From Acinetobacter genomosp. 15BJ (lineage in GTDB: Bacteria; Pseudomonadota; Gammaproteobacteria; Pseudomonadales; Moraxellaceae): a stretch of 64,000 bases of DNA. Positions 35,496 to 45,824 of the stretch are shown piece after piece. The notes under the pieces are model-generated. The model made no database searches and was not told the DNA's origin. It saw nothing but the letters and a program-made list of their open reading frames with translations. The stretch lies in the NCBI RefSeq assembly GCF_000400715.1, contig NZ_KE007347.1:186001-250000 (forward strand), given 5' to 3'. Within the stretch, counting starts at the first letter, position 1, and each line of letters begins with the position of its first letter. The position numbers and the translations under genes were made by a program.

Positions 35496-36407
35496 GTGAA
35501 TTTAAAGAATCTGGAAGCATTTTACTGGGTGGTAACGCTGAATAGTTTTAATAAGGCAGCGACAAAATTACAAACCACCCAGCCTGCGGTATCACAGAAA
35601 ATCACCGCGATTGAAAATGACCTTGGATTTAAAGTTTTAGATCGAAGTTTTCGCCAACTGAAACCCACGCACAAGGGGATGACCTTATTCAAATATGCTG
35701 AAAAATTGATGCGTTTAGAAACTGAACTCATTGCAGAATTAACTGAAAATCAGCATTTGACTGGCACAATTCGTTTGGGTGTTTCGGAAACCATTGTCTA
35801 CACATGGTTGGTAGAATACATCGAGAAGGTTCAGCAGGAATTCCCTAAAGTTTCTGTAGAAATCGTGGTTGATCTGACCCCAAATTTACAAGAAGGCGTA
35901 CGCACAGGTGATCTGGACATGGCCTTTTTACTTGGGCCGACGTTGGCTTTTGAATGTATTGAACAGGCACTCTGTGATTTTGAACTCAGCTTCTTGGCTT
36001 CACCTTCATTTAAAGGAGGGATTGCTCAAATGTCATTTAAGGCCTTAATGTCACATACCATTTTAACCTATCCAAAAATTACCTATCCCTATAAAGAGCT
36101 CAAAGCCAAAATGAAGGAGCAAGGATTGGATGAGCCGCTTTCGATCACCAGTTATTCCTTGGCGACCTTGTTACGACTTGCTGAGCAAGGCTTGGGGATC
36201 GCTGTGGTGCCGACTTTAACCGCTTTAAAAGAAATTACCGATGGTCGATTAGAAATATTAAATACGCCAATTAAGTTAAAGACCTTTCACTTTACCTCGA
36301 TTTATATTCAAGGTAATGATGCTGCATTGAAAGAGAAATTAACCGATGTCGCCGTGACGGTTTCTGAAAGTGCGATGAAAAGCTTGAATGAGAAAGTAAA
36401 AAATTGA
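35496..36407 (+). CDS. LysR-family regulator, likely for the 5-oxoproline operon
   Basis: A 303-residue LysR regulator from a GTG. The helix-turn-helix reads FNKAATKLQTTQPAVSQKITAIE near residues 20-42, followed by the linker helix and a periplasmic-binding-like sensor domain (TGTIRLGVSETIVYTW onward). It lies just upstream of, and on the same strand as, the NRAMP/pxp operon, which suggests control by 5-oxoproline or a related amide. The 360-base gap downstream holds a 7-bp palindrome that could be its site. Confidence 0.85.
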   Translation: MNLKNLEAFYWVVTLNSFNKAATKLQTTQPAVSQKITAIENDLGFKVLDRSFRQLKPTHKGMTLFKYAEKLMRLETELIAELTENQHLTGTIRLGVSETIVYTWLVEYIEKVQQEFPKVSVEIVVDLTPNLQEGVRTGDLDMAFLLGPTLAFECIEQALCDFELSFLASPSFKGGIAQMSFKALMSHTILTYPKITYPYKELKAKMKEQGLDEPLSITSYSLATLLRLAEQGLGIAVVPTLTALKEITDGRLEILNTPIKLKTFHFTSIYIQGNDAALKEKLTDVAVTVSESAMKSLNEKVKN

Positions 36408-36770
36408 AGTGGTTAAACTAAGCTTCTGTGAGAACAGTGTATTTGGAGTCAAACAGCTGCTGAGTTAAAAAATTATAAAAGCAGCTTATCAAGAGTGATA
36501 AGTAAAATTTATCTTTAAGCTATGAAAGAATAAAAAACAAATAAATTCAATTCATTAGTTTTAATTTTTTATCTAAAAAGTCGTATTGTTCAGTTGGCTT
36601 GCATATGTTTTTATTTGAACGAGAAGATTTGATTACCCACCGTTGAGTGGGAGAACAGGGAATCTTTGTGATTTAAAAAGGATTAAAGAAGATCGTTTGT
36701 CAATAAAATGATGCTCTTGGATCAAGTTAAAAATCGCGTTATTAAGCTCAAATGGACGAGGAACGCATTA
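36408..36770. promoter_or_regulatory. leader region of the 5-oxoproline operon
   Basis: About 360 bases without a gene. It contains CTTATCA (36485-36491) / TGATAAG (36496-36502) with a 4-base loop, and a CCCAC/GTGGG hairpin near 36637-36651. A GAGGAA ribosome site lies 8 bases before the ATG at 36771. Operon promoter and LysR sites are expected here; exact positions are not claimed. Confidence 0.4.
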
Positions 36771-38003
36771 ATGTCTTTACTGAAGTCTTCTTTTTTGTCA
36801 GATCGCCAATGGGCCATTGTTGCCTCCATATTTATGATGGCAACCTCTGCCATGGGGCCTGGGTTTTTAACCCAAACTGCTGTATTTACAGTGAAACTAG
36901 GGGCTGCATTTGGTTTTGCCATTTTAGTTTCAATTTTGATTGATTATGTGGTGCAGCAAAATATTTGGCGTGTAGTGACCCTCACGCAAATGCGTGCATC
37001 CGATATTGCCAATAAGGCCTTACCGGGCAGTGGTTATTTACTTGCATTTCTGGTGATTTTAGGTGGTTTCTTCTTTAGCATCGGAAATATTGCAGGTGCT
37101 GCATTAGGTCTAAATGCGCTATTTGGTTTGGATACCAAATGGGGGGGTATCCTCAGTGGTGCATTGGCGATTTTGATTTTCGCCTCCAGAAAAGCCACGC
37201 TTGCGATGGACAAAAGCATGATCGTATTGGGATTGCTGAAAATCATCCTGATCATCATTGTGGCTGTGATTGTAATGCCACCTGTTGGGCAGGCGGTACA
37301 GCAAACCTTTGCGCCAGATCAGATCGACTTTGCGATTATTACCACCATTGTCGGTGGCACGGTGGGTGGCTATATCTGTTATGCAGGTGCGCACCGTCTA
37401 CTCGATAAAGGGGCGGTTGGCCCTGAAAATATTGATGAAGTGGCCAAAGCAGCGACTAAGGGCATTGTTGTAGTTGGCATCATGCGCTATGTCTTATTTT
37501 TAGCCTTCTTAGGTGTGGTGGTGAGTGGTGCAAGCATCGATCTTGCTAGTCATAATGCCAATCCAGCGGCACAAGCATTCCAGTATGCTGCGGGCACATT
37601 TGGTTATAAATTATTTGGCCTGATCTTTTGGGCAGCGGGTATTAGTAGCACTATTGGTGCAGCCTATACCTCGGTTTCATTCTTTAGTGCATTTAAAAAG
37701 AATTTAACCCCAAAACAAAGCAACTATACCACCATCACTTTTATTGCCTTAGCTCTATTACTCTATGTGGTATTAGGGGCAACACCAGCAGGTCTACTCA
37801 TTTTTGTCGGTGGGTTCAACGGCTTAGTGTTGCCGATTGGCCTTAGCATTTTTGTCTATGTTGCGGCTTGCCGTAGAGACTTGATGGGCAATTATAATTA
37901 TCCAAAATGGTTAATTATTTTAGGTGCACTTACCTGTGTATTGACGTGGTGGATGGGCTATATGTCATTTACAACCGTGTTTAACTATTTGACCAAACTT
38001 TAA
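36771..38003 (+). CDS. NRAMP-like transporter of the 5-oxoproline operon (YcsG type)
   Basis: A 410-residue membrane protein with about eleven helices. The ATG at 36771 is chosen because GAGGAACG precedes it; an ATG at 36708 has no ribosome site. The NRAMP-fold signature region ATSAMGPGFLTQTAVFT is near the start. Classical metal ligands (DPGN) are replaced by MGPGF, so divalent metal transport is doubtful. In Bacillus the relative YcsG sits beside pxpA (ycsF), and here the gene is directly upstream of pxpA. Import of 5-oxoproline is the likely role. Confidence 0.75.
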   Translation: MSLLKSSFLSDRQWAIVASIFMMATSAMGPGFLTQTAVFTVKLGAAFGFAILVSILIDYVVQQNIWRVVTLTQMRASDIANKALPGSGYLLAFLVILGGFFFSIGNIAGAALGLNALFGLDTKWGGILSGALAILIFASRKATLAMDKSMIVLGLLKIILIIIVAVIVMPPVGQAVQQTFAPDQIDFAIITTIVGGTVGGYICYAGAHRLLDKGAVGPENIDEVAKAATKGIVVVGIMRYVLFLAFLGVVVSGASIDLASHNANPAAQAFQYAAGTFGYKLFGLIFWAAGISSTIGAAYTSVSFFSAFKKNLTPKQSNYTTITFIALALLLYVVLGATPAGLLIFVGGFNGLVLPIGLSIFVYVAACRRDLMGNYNYPKWLIILGALTCVLTWWMGYMSFTTVFNYLTKL

Positions 38004-38039
38004 AGCCAGATAATCGTACAGCGAAAAAGGAATGATGCC

Positions 38040-38804
38040 ATGTTTGTAGATTTAAATAGTGATTTGGGTGAAAGCTTTGGCTCATGGAAAATGGGTAATG
38101 ATGATCAGATATTACCTGTGGTGACCAGTGCCAATATTGCTTGTGGCTTCCATGCTGGCGATCCGCTCGGCATTTTAAAAACAGTTCGTAAAGCAGTTGA
38201 GCTTGGTGTCACCATTGGAGCCCATGTCTCTTATCCAGATCTAGTTGGTTTCGGCCGCCGTAATATGGATGTGTCACGTGACGAACTGATTGCTGATGTG
38301 CTTTATCAAATTTCTGCACTCGATGGCTTAGCGAAAGTAGCAGGCTCACAAGTGCAATACGTTAAACCACATGGTGCGCTGTATAACACCATTGCCCATG
38401 ATTCAGCTCAGGCAGCAGCCGTGATTGATGCGATTAAAATGTATCACCCAGAACTGGTTTTAGTGGCTTTGGCAGGGTCAAACTTGGTCGAGCAGGCACG
38501 TGCGGCTGGTTTAAAAGTTGTATCTGAAGCATTCGCAGACCGTGCTTACAATAGTGATGGTTCACTGGTGTCTCGTCGTTTAGAAGGTGCGGTTTTACAT
38601 GACTCGGCATTCGTAGCGAGCCGTGTGGTGTCTATGCTTAAAAATGGTGGAGTCGAATCAATTGACGGTGTATTTACCCCAATTCAAGCCGATACCATTT
38701 GCCTACATGGCGACACCGCCGGTGCTTTGGAAATGTCGGCAGCCATTAAAGCCGAGCTTGTAAAAAACAAGATTGAAATCCGCCCGTTTGTAAACAAAGC
38801 ATAA
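38040..38804 (+). CDS. pxpA: 5-oxoprolinase subunit A (LamB/YcsF family)
   Basis: A 254-residue protein of the usual length. It starts with the family signature [13 protein letters not shown] and contains [26 protein letters not shown] and EAFADRAYN, all typical LamB/YcsF blocks. PxpA works with PxpB and PxpC in ATP-dependent opening of 5-oxoproline to glutamate. AAAGGA precedes its ATG. It is second in the operon, followed 11 bases later by the DUF1445 gene. Confidence 0.93.
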   Translation: MFVDLNSDLGESFGSWKMGNDDQILPVVTSANIACGFHAGDPLGILKTVRKAVELGVTIGAHVSYPDLVGFGRRNMDVSRDELIADVLYQISALDGLAKVAGSQVQYVKPHGALYNTIAHDSAQAAAVIDAIKMYHPELVLVALAGSNLVEQARAAGLKVVSEAFADRAYNSDGSLVSRRLEGAVLHDSAFVASRVVSMLKNGGVESIDGVFTPIQADTICLHGDTAGALEMSAAIKAELVKNKIEIRPFVNKA

Positions 38805-38815
38805 GGATGAGCACA

Positions 38816-39622
38816 ATGTATAAGGATATTAAAGTCGACCCAGCTCAGCTTGAAGCTGCTTTAGATGCGCGTTTAAAAATCCGTGCAGGTTTTGATAAAC
38901 CGACAGCAGGCATGGCTGCGGGCATGACGCAGGTGAATATGATTTCGGTGCCAAAAGCGTGGGCCTATGACTTTTTACTCTATGCGCATCGTAACCCACA
39001 AAGCTGTCCAGTGCTTGATGTGCTTGAAGAAGGTATATATGCAACTCAGCTTGCCGCAGACTCAGATATCCGAACTGATTTCCCGCGTTATCGTATTTGG
39101 AAAGATGGAGAAATGGTCGATGAAGTGACTGATGCCAGCGAGATTTATAATGCTCATCCTGATTTGGTGACTTTCTTGATTGGTTGTAGTTTTTCGTTTG
39201 AAACTGCTTTGCAAGAAGCGGGGATTGAAGTTCGCCATATTCATGACAACACCAATGTGCCGATGTATCTAAGCAATATAAAGTGTGAACCAGCAGGGCG
39301 TATTTCAGGGAATATGGTGGTTTCCATGCGACCCATTCCATCTCATCAGATTAGTGAAGCGGTAAAAATTACAGCACGGATGCCAAGTGTACATGGTGCT
39401 CCTGTACATATTGGTCATCCTGAAAGCTTAGGAATTTTAGATGTAAATAAGCCAAACTTTGGTGATGCTTCGCGAATTGAAGCAGGTGAAATCCCTGTGT
39501 TTTGGGCGTGTGGGGTAACCCCGCAAGCGGCAGTCATGAACTCTAAAATTCCTTTTGCAATCAGTCATGCACCCGGTCATATGTTGATAACCGACATTCC
39601 TGATCGTGCATGGATGGGCTAA
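38816..39622 (+). CDS. DUF1445 putative hydro-lyase (YcsI / D-glutamate cyclase-like)
   Basis: A 268-residue protein. The ATG at 38816 has AAGGA at proper distance, unlike the ATG at 38807. Features are the family core [38 protein letters not shown] and [10 protein letters not shown]. The family includes enzymes similar to the D-glutamate cyclase that makes 5-oxo-D-proline. In this operon it may feed the oxoprolinase, for example from D-glutamate. The exact reaction is inferred from context. Confidence 0.82.
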   Translation: MYKDIKVDPAQLEAALDARLKIRAGFDKPTAGMAAGMTQVNMISVPKAWAYDFLLYAHRNPQSCPVLDVLEEGIYATQLAADSDIRTDFPRYRIWKDGEMVDEVTDASEIYNAHPDLVTFLIGCSFSFETALQEAGIEVRHIHDNTNVPMYLSNIKCEPAGRISGNMVVSMRPIPSHQISEAVKITARMPSVHGAPVHIGHPESLGILDVNKPNFGDASRIEAGEIPVFWACGVTPQAAVMNSKIPFAISHAPGHMLITDIPDRAWMG

Positions 39623-39656
39623 TTGGACTAAAGAACAATTAAAAAAGGATAAGCAA

Positions 39657-41240
39657 ATGCGTTTTTTATCAGTCAACGTGGATTGTTTTCTGATTGAGCT
39701 TGCGAGCCTAGAAGAAACATTGGCGTTGTACAATAAATTGCAACATACGCAATTGAATGGAATTAAAGACTTAGTCCCCGCTGCAAAAACAATTTTGGTT
39801 TTTTTTAACGAGATCGAGACCAACTCTAAAACGCTGGTTGCTGCAATTCAGAGCCTCAAAATTGATTCTGGATTTGAGCGTAGTGGTCAAGAGGTGGTTG
39901 TCCCGATTCGTTACGATGGTGAAGACCTTACTCAGGTTGCAGAGTTGCAAGGCTTGTCTGTAGCAGAGGTGATTCGAAAACATCACCAAAGCGTATGGAA
40001 TGTGGCTTTTATTGGTTTTGCACCGGGCTTTGCCTATATGAGCAGTCTAGATCAACCTTTTAGTGATATTCCACGCTTAACCACACCGCGCAAAAAAATA
40101 CCATCGGGTTCGTTGGGCTTGGCTGGAAAATACTCTGGCATTTACCCAAAAGACAGCCCGGGTGGCTGGCAGCTGATTGGTACCACATCGGAAAAAATGT
40201 GGGATTTGGAGCGGAAAAATCCAGCACTATTGTTACCGGGCATGACCGTACATTTTGAAGATGTCACGTATCGTCCAACAACTGTGAATGTACCGCAGCA
40301 AATCACTCATACAGTTGAGCCTCAACAATCGGTACCGCTGTTTACGATTACTGTGCCAAGTTTACAGATGCTGATTCAAGATGAAGGGCGCTTAAACCAG
40401 ACCAAGATTGGTGTTGGAATGGCGGGTGCAATGGATTTCTCGGCTATGCATCGTGCCAACCGTATTGTCGGTAATCCAACTGAAACACCCGTCATTGAAG
40501 TTTTAAATGGTGGCTTAAAAGCCAAAATGCAGCATGCTGGTGTTATTGCTGCGGCTGGAGCTATTTCAAACATTCGTGTGAAATTTGCCGATGGTCAAAT
40601 AGCAGACTTTACAAGTGATCAACCAATTGATCTGGACGCAGGCGATGAGTTTCATATTCAGCCACCAACGGCAGGCTTACGAAACTATGTTGCCGTTCGT
40701 GGTGGTATCGATGTTCAGCCTGTACTGAATAGTGCCTCGTTTGACAGCTTGGCGATGTTAGGGCCAGAGCCGTTAGAGCTTGGAGATACCATTTATCAAG
40801 GGCAAGTTAAGGTAGCCAACATTAGTGTCAATGAAGTGGGCAAAAGTGATTTGCCCAAAGCTGGCGAAGTGGTCGGGCTAGATATTGTGATGGGTCCACG
40901 TACAGACTGGTTTGAGCAAGACAGTATTGAACTGCTGTGTCAGCAAGAATGGCTAGTGACCAATGAAAGCAACCGAGTCGGACTCAGACTTTCAGGTGAG
41001 CAGCCTTTAACTCGCAAAATTACCTATGAACTGGAAAGTGAAGGCACATGTATTGGGGCTTTACAGATTCCACCAAGTGGTCAACCGGTTTTGTTTATGA
41101 ATGATCATCCATTAACGGGCGGATATCCCGTCATTGCTGCTGTTGCGAAACACCATTGGGACTTGGTGGCACAGATTCCAGCAGGTTGCCGCATCAAATT
41201 TAAGAAAATTGCCGAATTTACAGATTTTGAGAATAAATGA
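39657..41240 (+). CDS. pxpBC: fused 5-oxoprolinase subunits B and C (AHS1-AHS2)
   Basis: A 527-residue fusion. Residues about 1-210 are the PxpB/KipI (AHS1) domain, with IGFAPGFAYM and TPRKKIPSGSLGLAG. Residues about 235-520 are the PxpC/KipA (AHS2) domain, with QDEGRLNQTKIGVGMAGAMD and ESNRVGLRLSG. The start at 39657 has AAGGAT before it; an upstream frame overlaps the previous gene. In urea carboxylase these two domains form the carboxyltransferase, and in oxoprolinase they form subunits BC. The next gene overlaps by 4 bases. Confidence 0.9.
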   Translation: MRFLSVNVDCFLIELASLEETLALYNKLQHTQLNGIKDLVPAAKTILVFFNEIETNSKTLVAAIQSLKIDSGFERSGQEVVVPIRYDGEDLTQVAELQGLSVAEVIRKHHQSVWNVAFIGFAPGFAYMSSLDQPFSDIPRLTTPRKKIPSGSLGLAGKYSGIYPKDSPGGWQLIGTTSEKMWDLERKNPALLLPGMTVHFEDVTYRPTTVNVPQQITHTVEPQQSVPLFTITVPSLQMLIQDEGRLNQTKIGVGMAGAMDFSAMHRANRIVGNPTETPVIEVLNGGLKAKMQHAGVIAAAGAISNIRVKFADGQIADFTSDQPIDLDAGDEFHIQPPTAGLRNYVAVRGGIDVQPVLNSASFDSLAMLGPEPLELGDTIYQGQVKVANISVNEVGKSDLPKAGEVVGLDIVMGPRTDWFEQDSIELLCQQEWLVTNESNRVGLRLSGEQPLTRKITYELESEGTCIGALQIPPSGQPVLFMNDHPLTGGYPVIAAVAKHHWDLVAQIPAGCRIKFKKIAEFTDFENK

Positions 41241-42961
41241 TGAAAACTGAAAAATTATTGATTGCGAATCGTGGTGAAATTGCCGTTCGTATTATCCATG
41301 CTTGCCGTGATATGGAAATTGCATCGGTGGCGTTATATGCAGATGATGATATTGCCAGCATGCATGTCGAACTTGCAGACGAAGCATGGGGCTTGGCTGG
41401 TGCTAGCGCGAGTGAAACCTATTTAAATATTGCTGCCATTATCGAGATTGCAAAAAAATCCAAAGCGACGATGGTACACCCAGGTTATGGCTTTTTATCT
41501 GAACGCTCTGAATTTGCCCAAGCCGTAATTGATGCAGGTTTAAAATGGGTAGGGCCATCACCGAGTGCGATTGAGAAATTGGGCGATAAAATTGAAGCCC
41601 GCAAAATTGCTGCCTCGGTCGGCGCACCTTTGGTTCAGGGGACGCAAGATCCACTCAATAATGCCGATGAAGCTTTAGCATTTGCCAAACAGTTTGGTTT
41701 ACCGATTGCGATTAAGGCGGCATTTGGTGGAGGTGGCCGCGGCTTAAAAGTTGCGTGGAAACTCGAAGAAGTCAAAGAGTTATATGAGTCTGCAGTACGT
41801 GAGGCAAAAGCGGCATTTGGTCGTGGTGAATGTTTTGTCGAGCAATATCTAGATCAACCACGTCATGTCGAAGCACAAGTGATTGCTGACCAACATGGCA
41901 ATATTGTGGTGCTTGGTACACGTGATTGTTCGTTGCAACGTCGTAACCAAAAGTTAGTCGAAGAAGCGCCAGCGCCATTTATTAGCGATGAGATTTATCA
42001 ACAAATTTTAAGCTCGGCAAAAAACATTTGTCAGGCTGCAAACTATGTGGGTGCAGGAACGGTTGAATATTTACTCAGTCGAGACGGCAAGCTATCATTT
42101 TTAGAAGTAAACACTCGTTTACAAGTTGAGCATCCTGTTACTGAAGAAACAGCAAAAGTCGATTTGGTGGTAGAACAAATCCGTGTCGCACAAGGGCTGG
42201 AACTTTCGATTAAAGAGACACCAAAAGTTCAAAGTCATGCGATTGAGTTTCGTATTAATGCCGAAGATCCAGCGCGTGGTTTTATTCCAGCATTTGGTGT
42301 GCTGAGCTTATTTGAAGCACCGTTTGGTCATGGTGTACGTGTTGATACAGGTGTTCGAACTGGGTCATTGGTATCAAGCCATTTTGACTCACTTATGGCA
42401 AAACTGATTGTGACTGGCCAAACCCGCGAAGTTGCAATTGCCCGCGCCAAACGTGCGTTAAAGCAATTTAAAATTGAAGGTGTCGCCTCAGTTCTAGATT
42501 TTCACCGTGCGGTACTCAATGAACCTGATTTTACAGATGAGTTTAATGTACACACGCGTTGGATCGAAAATGACTTTAAACAACAGTTAAAGCCAACTAA
42601 ACGTGGCATTCCAAACCATCAACAACCGATGCTGCTCAGCTATATTGAAATTGATGGGAAATTACATCGTTTAGGTTTACCAGCAGGCATGTTTGCACAA
42701 AATCCCGCAAGTGTGGTCGAATCGCAGCAGTCGATTGAACCTGAACTGAGCGCTAAGCATTTACTGGCTCCGATCAACGGTGTAATTAGCACATGGAAAG
42801 CTGCACAGGGTGAGCAGGTAGCGGAAGGCCAAGTTGTCGCGATTATGGAAGCCATGAAAATGGAAGTGCCTGTGCTTGCACATCAAAGTGGGAGACTTCA
42901 AATTCTTATAGCACAGGGAGGCACGTGTCAGGTAGAAACAAGGATTGCTGAGATTATTTAA
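41237..42961 (+). CDS. biotin carboxylase fused to a biotin carrier domain
   Basis: A 574-residue protein. The biotin carboxylase begins EKLLIANRGEIAVRI and has the glycine-rich ATP loop AFGGGGRGLK, HVEAQV and LEVNTRLQVEHPVTE. The last ~75 residues are a carrier domain with EAMKMEV, whose lysine is biotinylated. No CoA-type carboxyltransferase gene is nearby; the adjacent AHS1-AHS2 protein is the carboxyltransferase relative in urea carboxylase. The pair resembles a split urea-carboxylase-like enzyme acting on a cyclic amide; see the findings. It is the last gene of the operon. Confidence 0.88.
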   Translation: MMKTEKLLIANRGEIAVRIIHACRDMEIASVALYADDDIASMHVELADEAWGLAGASASETYLNIAAIIEIAKKSKATMVHPGYGFLSERSEFAQAVIDAGLKWVGPSPSAIEKLGDKIEARKIAASVGAPLVQGTQDPLNNADEALAFAKQFGLPIAIKAAFGGGGRGLKVAWKLEEVKELYESAVREAKAAFGRGECFVEQYLDQPRHVEAQVIADQHGNIVVLGTRDCSLQRRNQKLVEEAPAPFISDEIYQQILSSAKNICQAANYVGAGTVEYLLSRDGKLSFLEVNTRLQVEHPVTEETAKVDLVVEQIRVAQGLELSIKETPKVQSHAIEFRINAEDPARGFIPAFGVLSLFEAPFGHGVRVDTGVRTGSLVSSHFDSLMAKLIVTGQTREVAIARAKRALKQFKIEGVASVLDFHRAVLNEPDFTDEFNVHTRWIENDFKQQLKPTKRGIPNHQQPMLLSYIEIDGKLHRLGLPAGMFAQNPASVVESQQSIEPELSAKHLLAPINGVISTWKAAQGEQVAEGQVVAIMEAMKMEVPVLAHQSGRLQILIAQGGTCQVETRIAEII

Positions 42962-43383
42962 GCCTTCAATATCTCTTCTGAAAATAAAGATCTAATCTAT
43001 CTGGAGTCAACAGAATCAGGTGGTTTTAGGTCTTTTTTATCTTTCTCATTAAAAATATTCAATCAAGCCATATATTCTTGATAAGGGAAACCGATTCTGG
43101 AATTATTCATATAATTAAAGTTAATCAAAACTTTATGTGTGGTTTTTGTTTTAAATAGATATGACTTTTCATCTTTAAATAAATCTTATTTTACATTCTT
43201 ACTAATTGATTCAGTGTCTGTTTGTAAGCTTGAGATATTGTACTGGTAGTATACTGTTGTAAATGTATGTGTTTGAATTTTATGTTTAAAAAAATAAAAA
43301 ATGGTTTGTGAGAGTGTGGTTTTTTTGAAGAAAAGGATAGTTTTTGTGTATTAAATGCTAATTATTTTATAAGTAAAGGGTTT
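42962..43383. other. non-coding AT-rich gap
   Basis: About 420 bases after the oxoproline operon. I see no convincing gene or terminator; the final 100 bases presumably hold the promoter of the small membrane protein. Confidence 0.3.
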
Positions 43384-43710
43384 ATGTTTGATCCTAAATT
43401 ATATAGCCAAGGCGTAGATGTGGTATATAAAAAAATTACAGTATCCGATTACCGGAAGATAAGTAAAGAAACTGAAGTTCATGCAAATAAAAAATATCTA
43501 AAAAAAAATTTATTTTTTTTGATGATTATGTGTTTGTGGAACTCCAATGTTGGTTATGCTTTTTTGTTTTTATATTTTATGAATTACATTTTTGATAAAA
43601 TGAGTGATTATTATTTTTTAGTCAGTTTTTCTCTTCTTTTTAGTTGTGGTGTGATCATTTCTATATTCATTTTAATGTTTATCATTGAGCTATTTTTTTC
43701 ATCTAAATGA
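43384..43710 (+). CDS. small membrane protein, function unknown
   Basis: A 108-residue protein with a cytoplasmic-looking charged N terminus and two strongly hydrophobic segments rich in Phe and Leu (about 45-70 and 80-105). AAAGGG lies just before the ATG. The AT-rich base composition differs from the operon upstream. It stands alone; no family was recognised. Confidence 0.5.
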   Translation: MFDPKLYSQGVDVVYKKITVSDYRKISKETEVHANKKYLKKNLFFLMIMCLWNSNVGYAFLFLYFMNYIFDKMSDYYFLVSFSLLFSCGVIISIFILMFIIELFFSSK

Positions 43711-44257
43711 TTATTGAGATGATTTTAATTAAAAAATAAATTGAAGTTCGATACATGTTGACACATGTTCCTATGTTTTTTTTTATGCACTAATTTGAGG
43801 CGTTATGTCATCTTTTATGGTGTTTTGAAAATATTTTTAAAAATTGATTTTAAAATAGTCAATGTTCATCAATATGAAATAATGTGAATGATAAAAAAGA
43901 AATTTTAAAAAATTATAGAATCCTGCCTTTATATAATTCAGATTTAAAACCTAGAGATCAAATAAAAATCACTTTTGACTCTTTCTTTAGCAAAGACACT
44001 TTCACAATCTTGAAACTTTCCTTGAAATGATAAGTTTTTTTATAGAAATGATAATTTTTTTATTGAATTTTAAAGTAGATTCTGAGCATTATCTGTGACT
44101 AATATCACAAAAAATGGATTTTTTTGCCGCATTAGTTAGAACATGGAAAACTGGATTATCGTTAATTTTTAAGATTGATTAAATAATGTACTTACATAGC
44201 TGGTTTTTTGATTCCTTCTCTGAGGTGGGCTTTTGGATATGATATGAGTGGGTAGAA
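43711..44257. other. non-coding AT-rich stretch before the AraC gene
   Basis: About 550 bases with no long frame. ACATGT is repeated in inverted form around 43753-43768 (acatgt-tgac-acatgt). No promoter is asserted. It may be upstream control DNA of the AraC gene. Confidence 0.3.
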
Positions 44258-45274
44258 ATGGTTTTGAGTAATCCTAATCAGGTTAAATTAGTATCTAGTT
44301 CGATGCTCAATTTATTGATTTATTTTTGTGTAGAAAATAATCTTAAAAATACAAAATATTTGAGTGATTATAAAACAAGCGAACTGATTCCAATTGGGGA
44401 ATGGACAGAATTATTGGAGGAAATTAATCAAAAAAAGCCTAAACCTACACTTGGGCTAGAAATATCAAAATATACACAGCCTAAACATCTTGGCATTTTA
44501 GGTTATATTGCTTCTTCATGCGAAAATATATTAGAGGTATTGAATCTTTTTATAAAATACCAAAGACTTTTTTGTGAGACCAAACCTGCAAAAATGTCTA
44601 TTTCTGATCAATTTATTATAATTAGTTGGGGAGTAGATCCTTATATTAAAAATAACCAATTGGTAGATGAATTATTAATGGGGGTTTTTTATAAATTTTT
44701 AGGTCAATTAGTCCACCCCAATAAAGTCGAAGTACACAAAGTAAGTTTCAGCTCAGAGAAAACCAAATTTTTTTATAACTATGAAAGTTTCTTTGGATGT
44801 CCTGTCGAATTCGAAAGCGAGGATGTTGAGATATATATTTCAATGACGAGTCTTGATCTCGAAGTTTCAAATGCTGATCCGGTATTGAATGATATTTTAA
44901 TCAAACAAGCAAACCTGTTGTTATCTAAGCGTCCTAAACTTGATCTTTTTGATGAACTAATCCAGAAAACCATTATTCAAGCTGTGAGTAAGGGAAATAT
45001 TAGTGTGGACTATGTTGCAAATAAATTAGGCTTACCCGCCCGCATATTCCAACTGAAATTAAAGCAACAAGGATATACTTTTAAAGAGAGATTGAATCAG
45101 GTCCGTAGAGATTTAGCTTTTGATTATCTTGCCGACCTCAATTTGAGCATTCTGGATATTTCGATGTTATTGGCATATCAAGAGCAAACATCATTTATTC
45201 GGGCATTTAAATCGTGGACAGGGATGAGCCCATTGCAGTATCGAAAGAAAAAAATCTTAAATCATTGTTCGTGA
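44258..45274 (+). CDS. AraC-family regulator with an N-terminal ligand domain
   Basis: A 338-residue protein. The first ~210 residues resemble the AraC-type ligand-binding domain of the pfam12625 kind (PTLGLEISKYTQPKHLGILGY). The C-terminal AraC domain has two helix-turn-helices, with ISVDYVANKLGLPARIFQLKL and LSILDISMLLAYQEQTSFIRAF, ending WTGMSPLQYRK. It precedes a TonB receptor gene on the same strand by 550 bases. Control of uptake is possible but not shown. Confidence 0.82.
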   Translation: MVLSNPNQVKLVSSSMLNLLIYFCVENNLKNTKYLSDYKTSELIPIGEWTELLEEINQKKPKPTLGLEISKYTQPKHLGILGYIASSCENILEVLNLFIKYQRLFCETKPAKMSISDQFIIISWGVDPYIKNNQLVDELLMGVFYKFLGQLVHPNKVEVHKVSFSSEKTKFFYNYESFFGCPVEFESEDVEIYISMTSLDLEVSNADPVLNDILIKQANLLLSKRPKLDLFDELIQKTIIQAVSKGNISVDYVANKLGLPARIFQLKLKQQGYTFKERLNQVRRDLAFDYLADLNLSILDISMLLAYQEQTSFIRAFKSWTGMSPLQYRKKKILNHCS

Positions 45275-45824
45275 TTCTGGGCTATTTCAGCTTCAATACT
45301 CTTGTTTAGAATGCTAGCCTAAACCTCTGTTACGATGATTGCGAATAGCTTATGACTCTATCTATGGCGTAAATCCCAAGCTCATAACAAGTAGGATATT
45401 GATCAAATTCTGAAAATATTCAGCCTGCATCTCAATGATTGAAACGAAAACAATTGCAGCATAATGTCGGCTTAGAATATCTTCGATTTTTCGAGTATCT
45501 TAAAAATTTTTAAGCATCCATTTACATTCATCCAAATGTAAATGATAATTAATACTATTTATATCGTTTTGCCTAATTAAATGAGATATGTTCCCTCTAT
45601 CCTCCCAGACAGCAGTTGATTCAGCGTCATTACTTCTTAGCCGTGCTGTGCTGCTGTCAGACCCCAGCTAATATGTCAGTTATGCTTTGCAGTTTGAATG
45701 GTTTGTCGTATTCGGCAGACACCTTATTGAACATTAATTTTTATTATTTTTTATATCGTTAAAACATCGATTATTTTAGGACCTCGTTTAGGTTGTTGAT
45801 GCTTTTGATCTTTTGGTGAAGTTT
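45275..45824. promoter_or_regulatory. leader of the TonB receptor with a Fur-like box
   Basis: Within this 550-base gap, AAATGATAATTAATACT at 45540-45556 resembles a Fur box (GATAATNATTATC-like). A GACAGCAG (45608-45615) / CTGCTGTC (45651-45658) inverted repeat lies further down and could fold the leader. Iron-repressed expression of the receptor is inferred. Confidence 0.5.

Noticed and set aside
38829..39341. 170-residue minus-strand frame opposite the DUF1445 gene
   Set aside because: It is an antisense shadow of a well-supported gene with no motif of its own.
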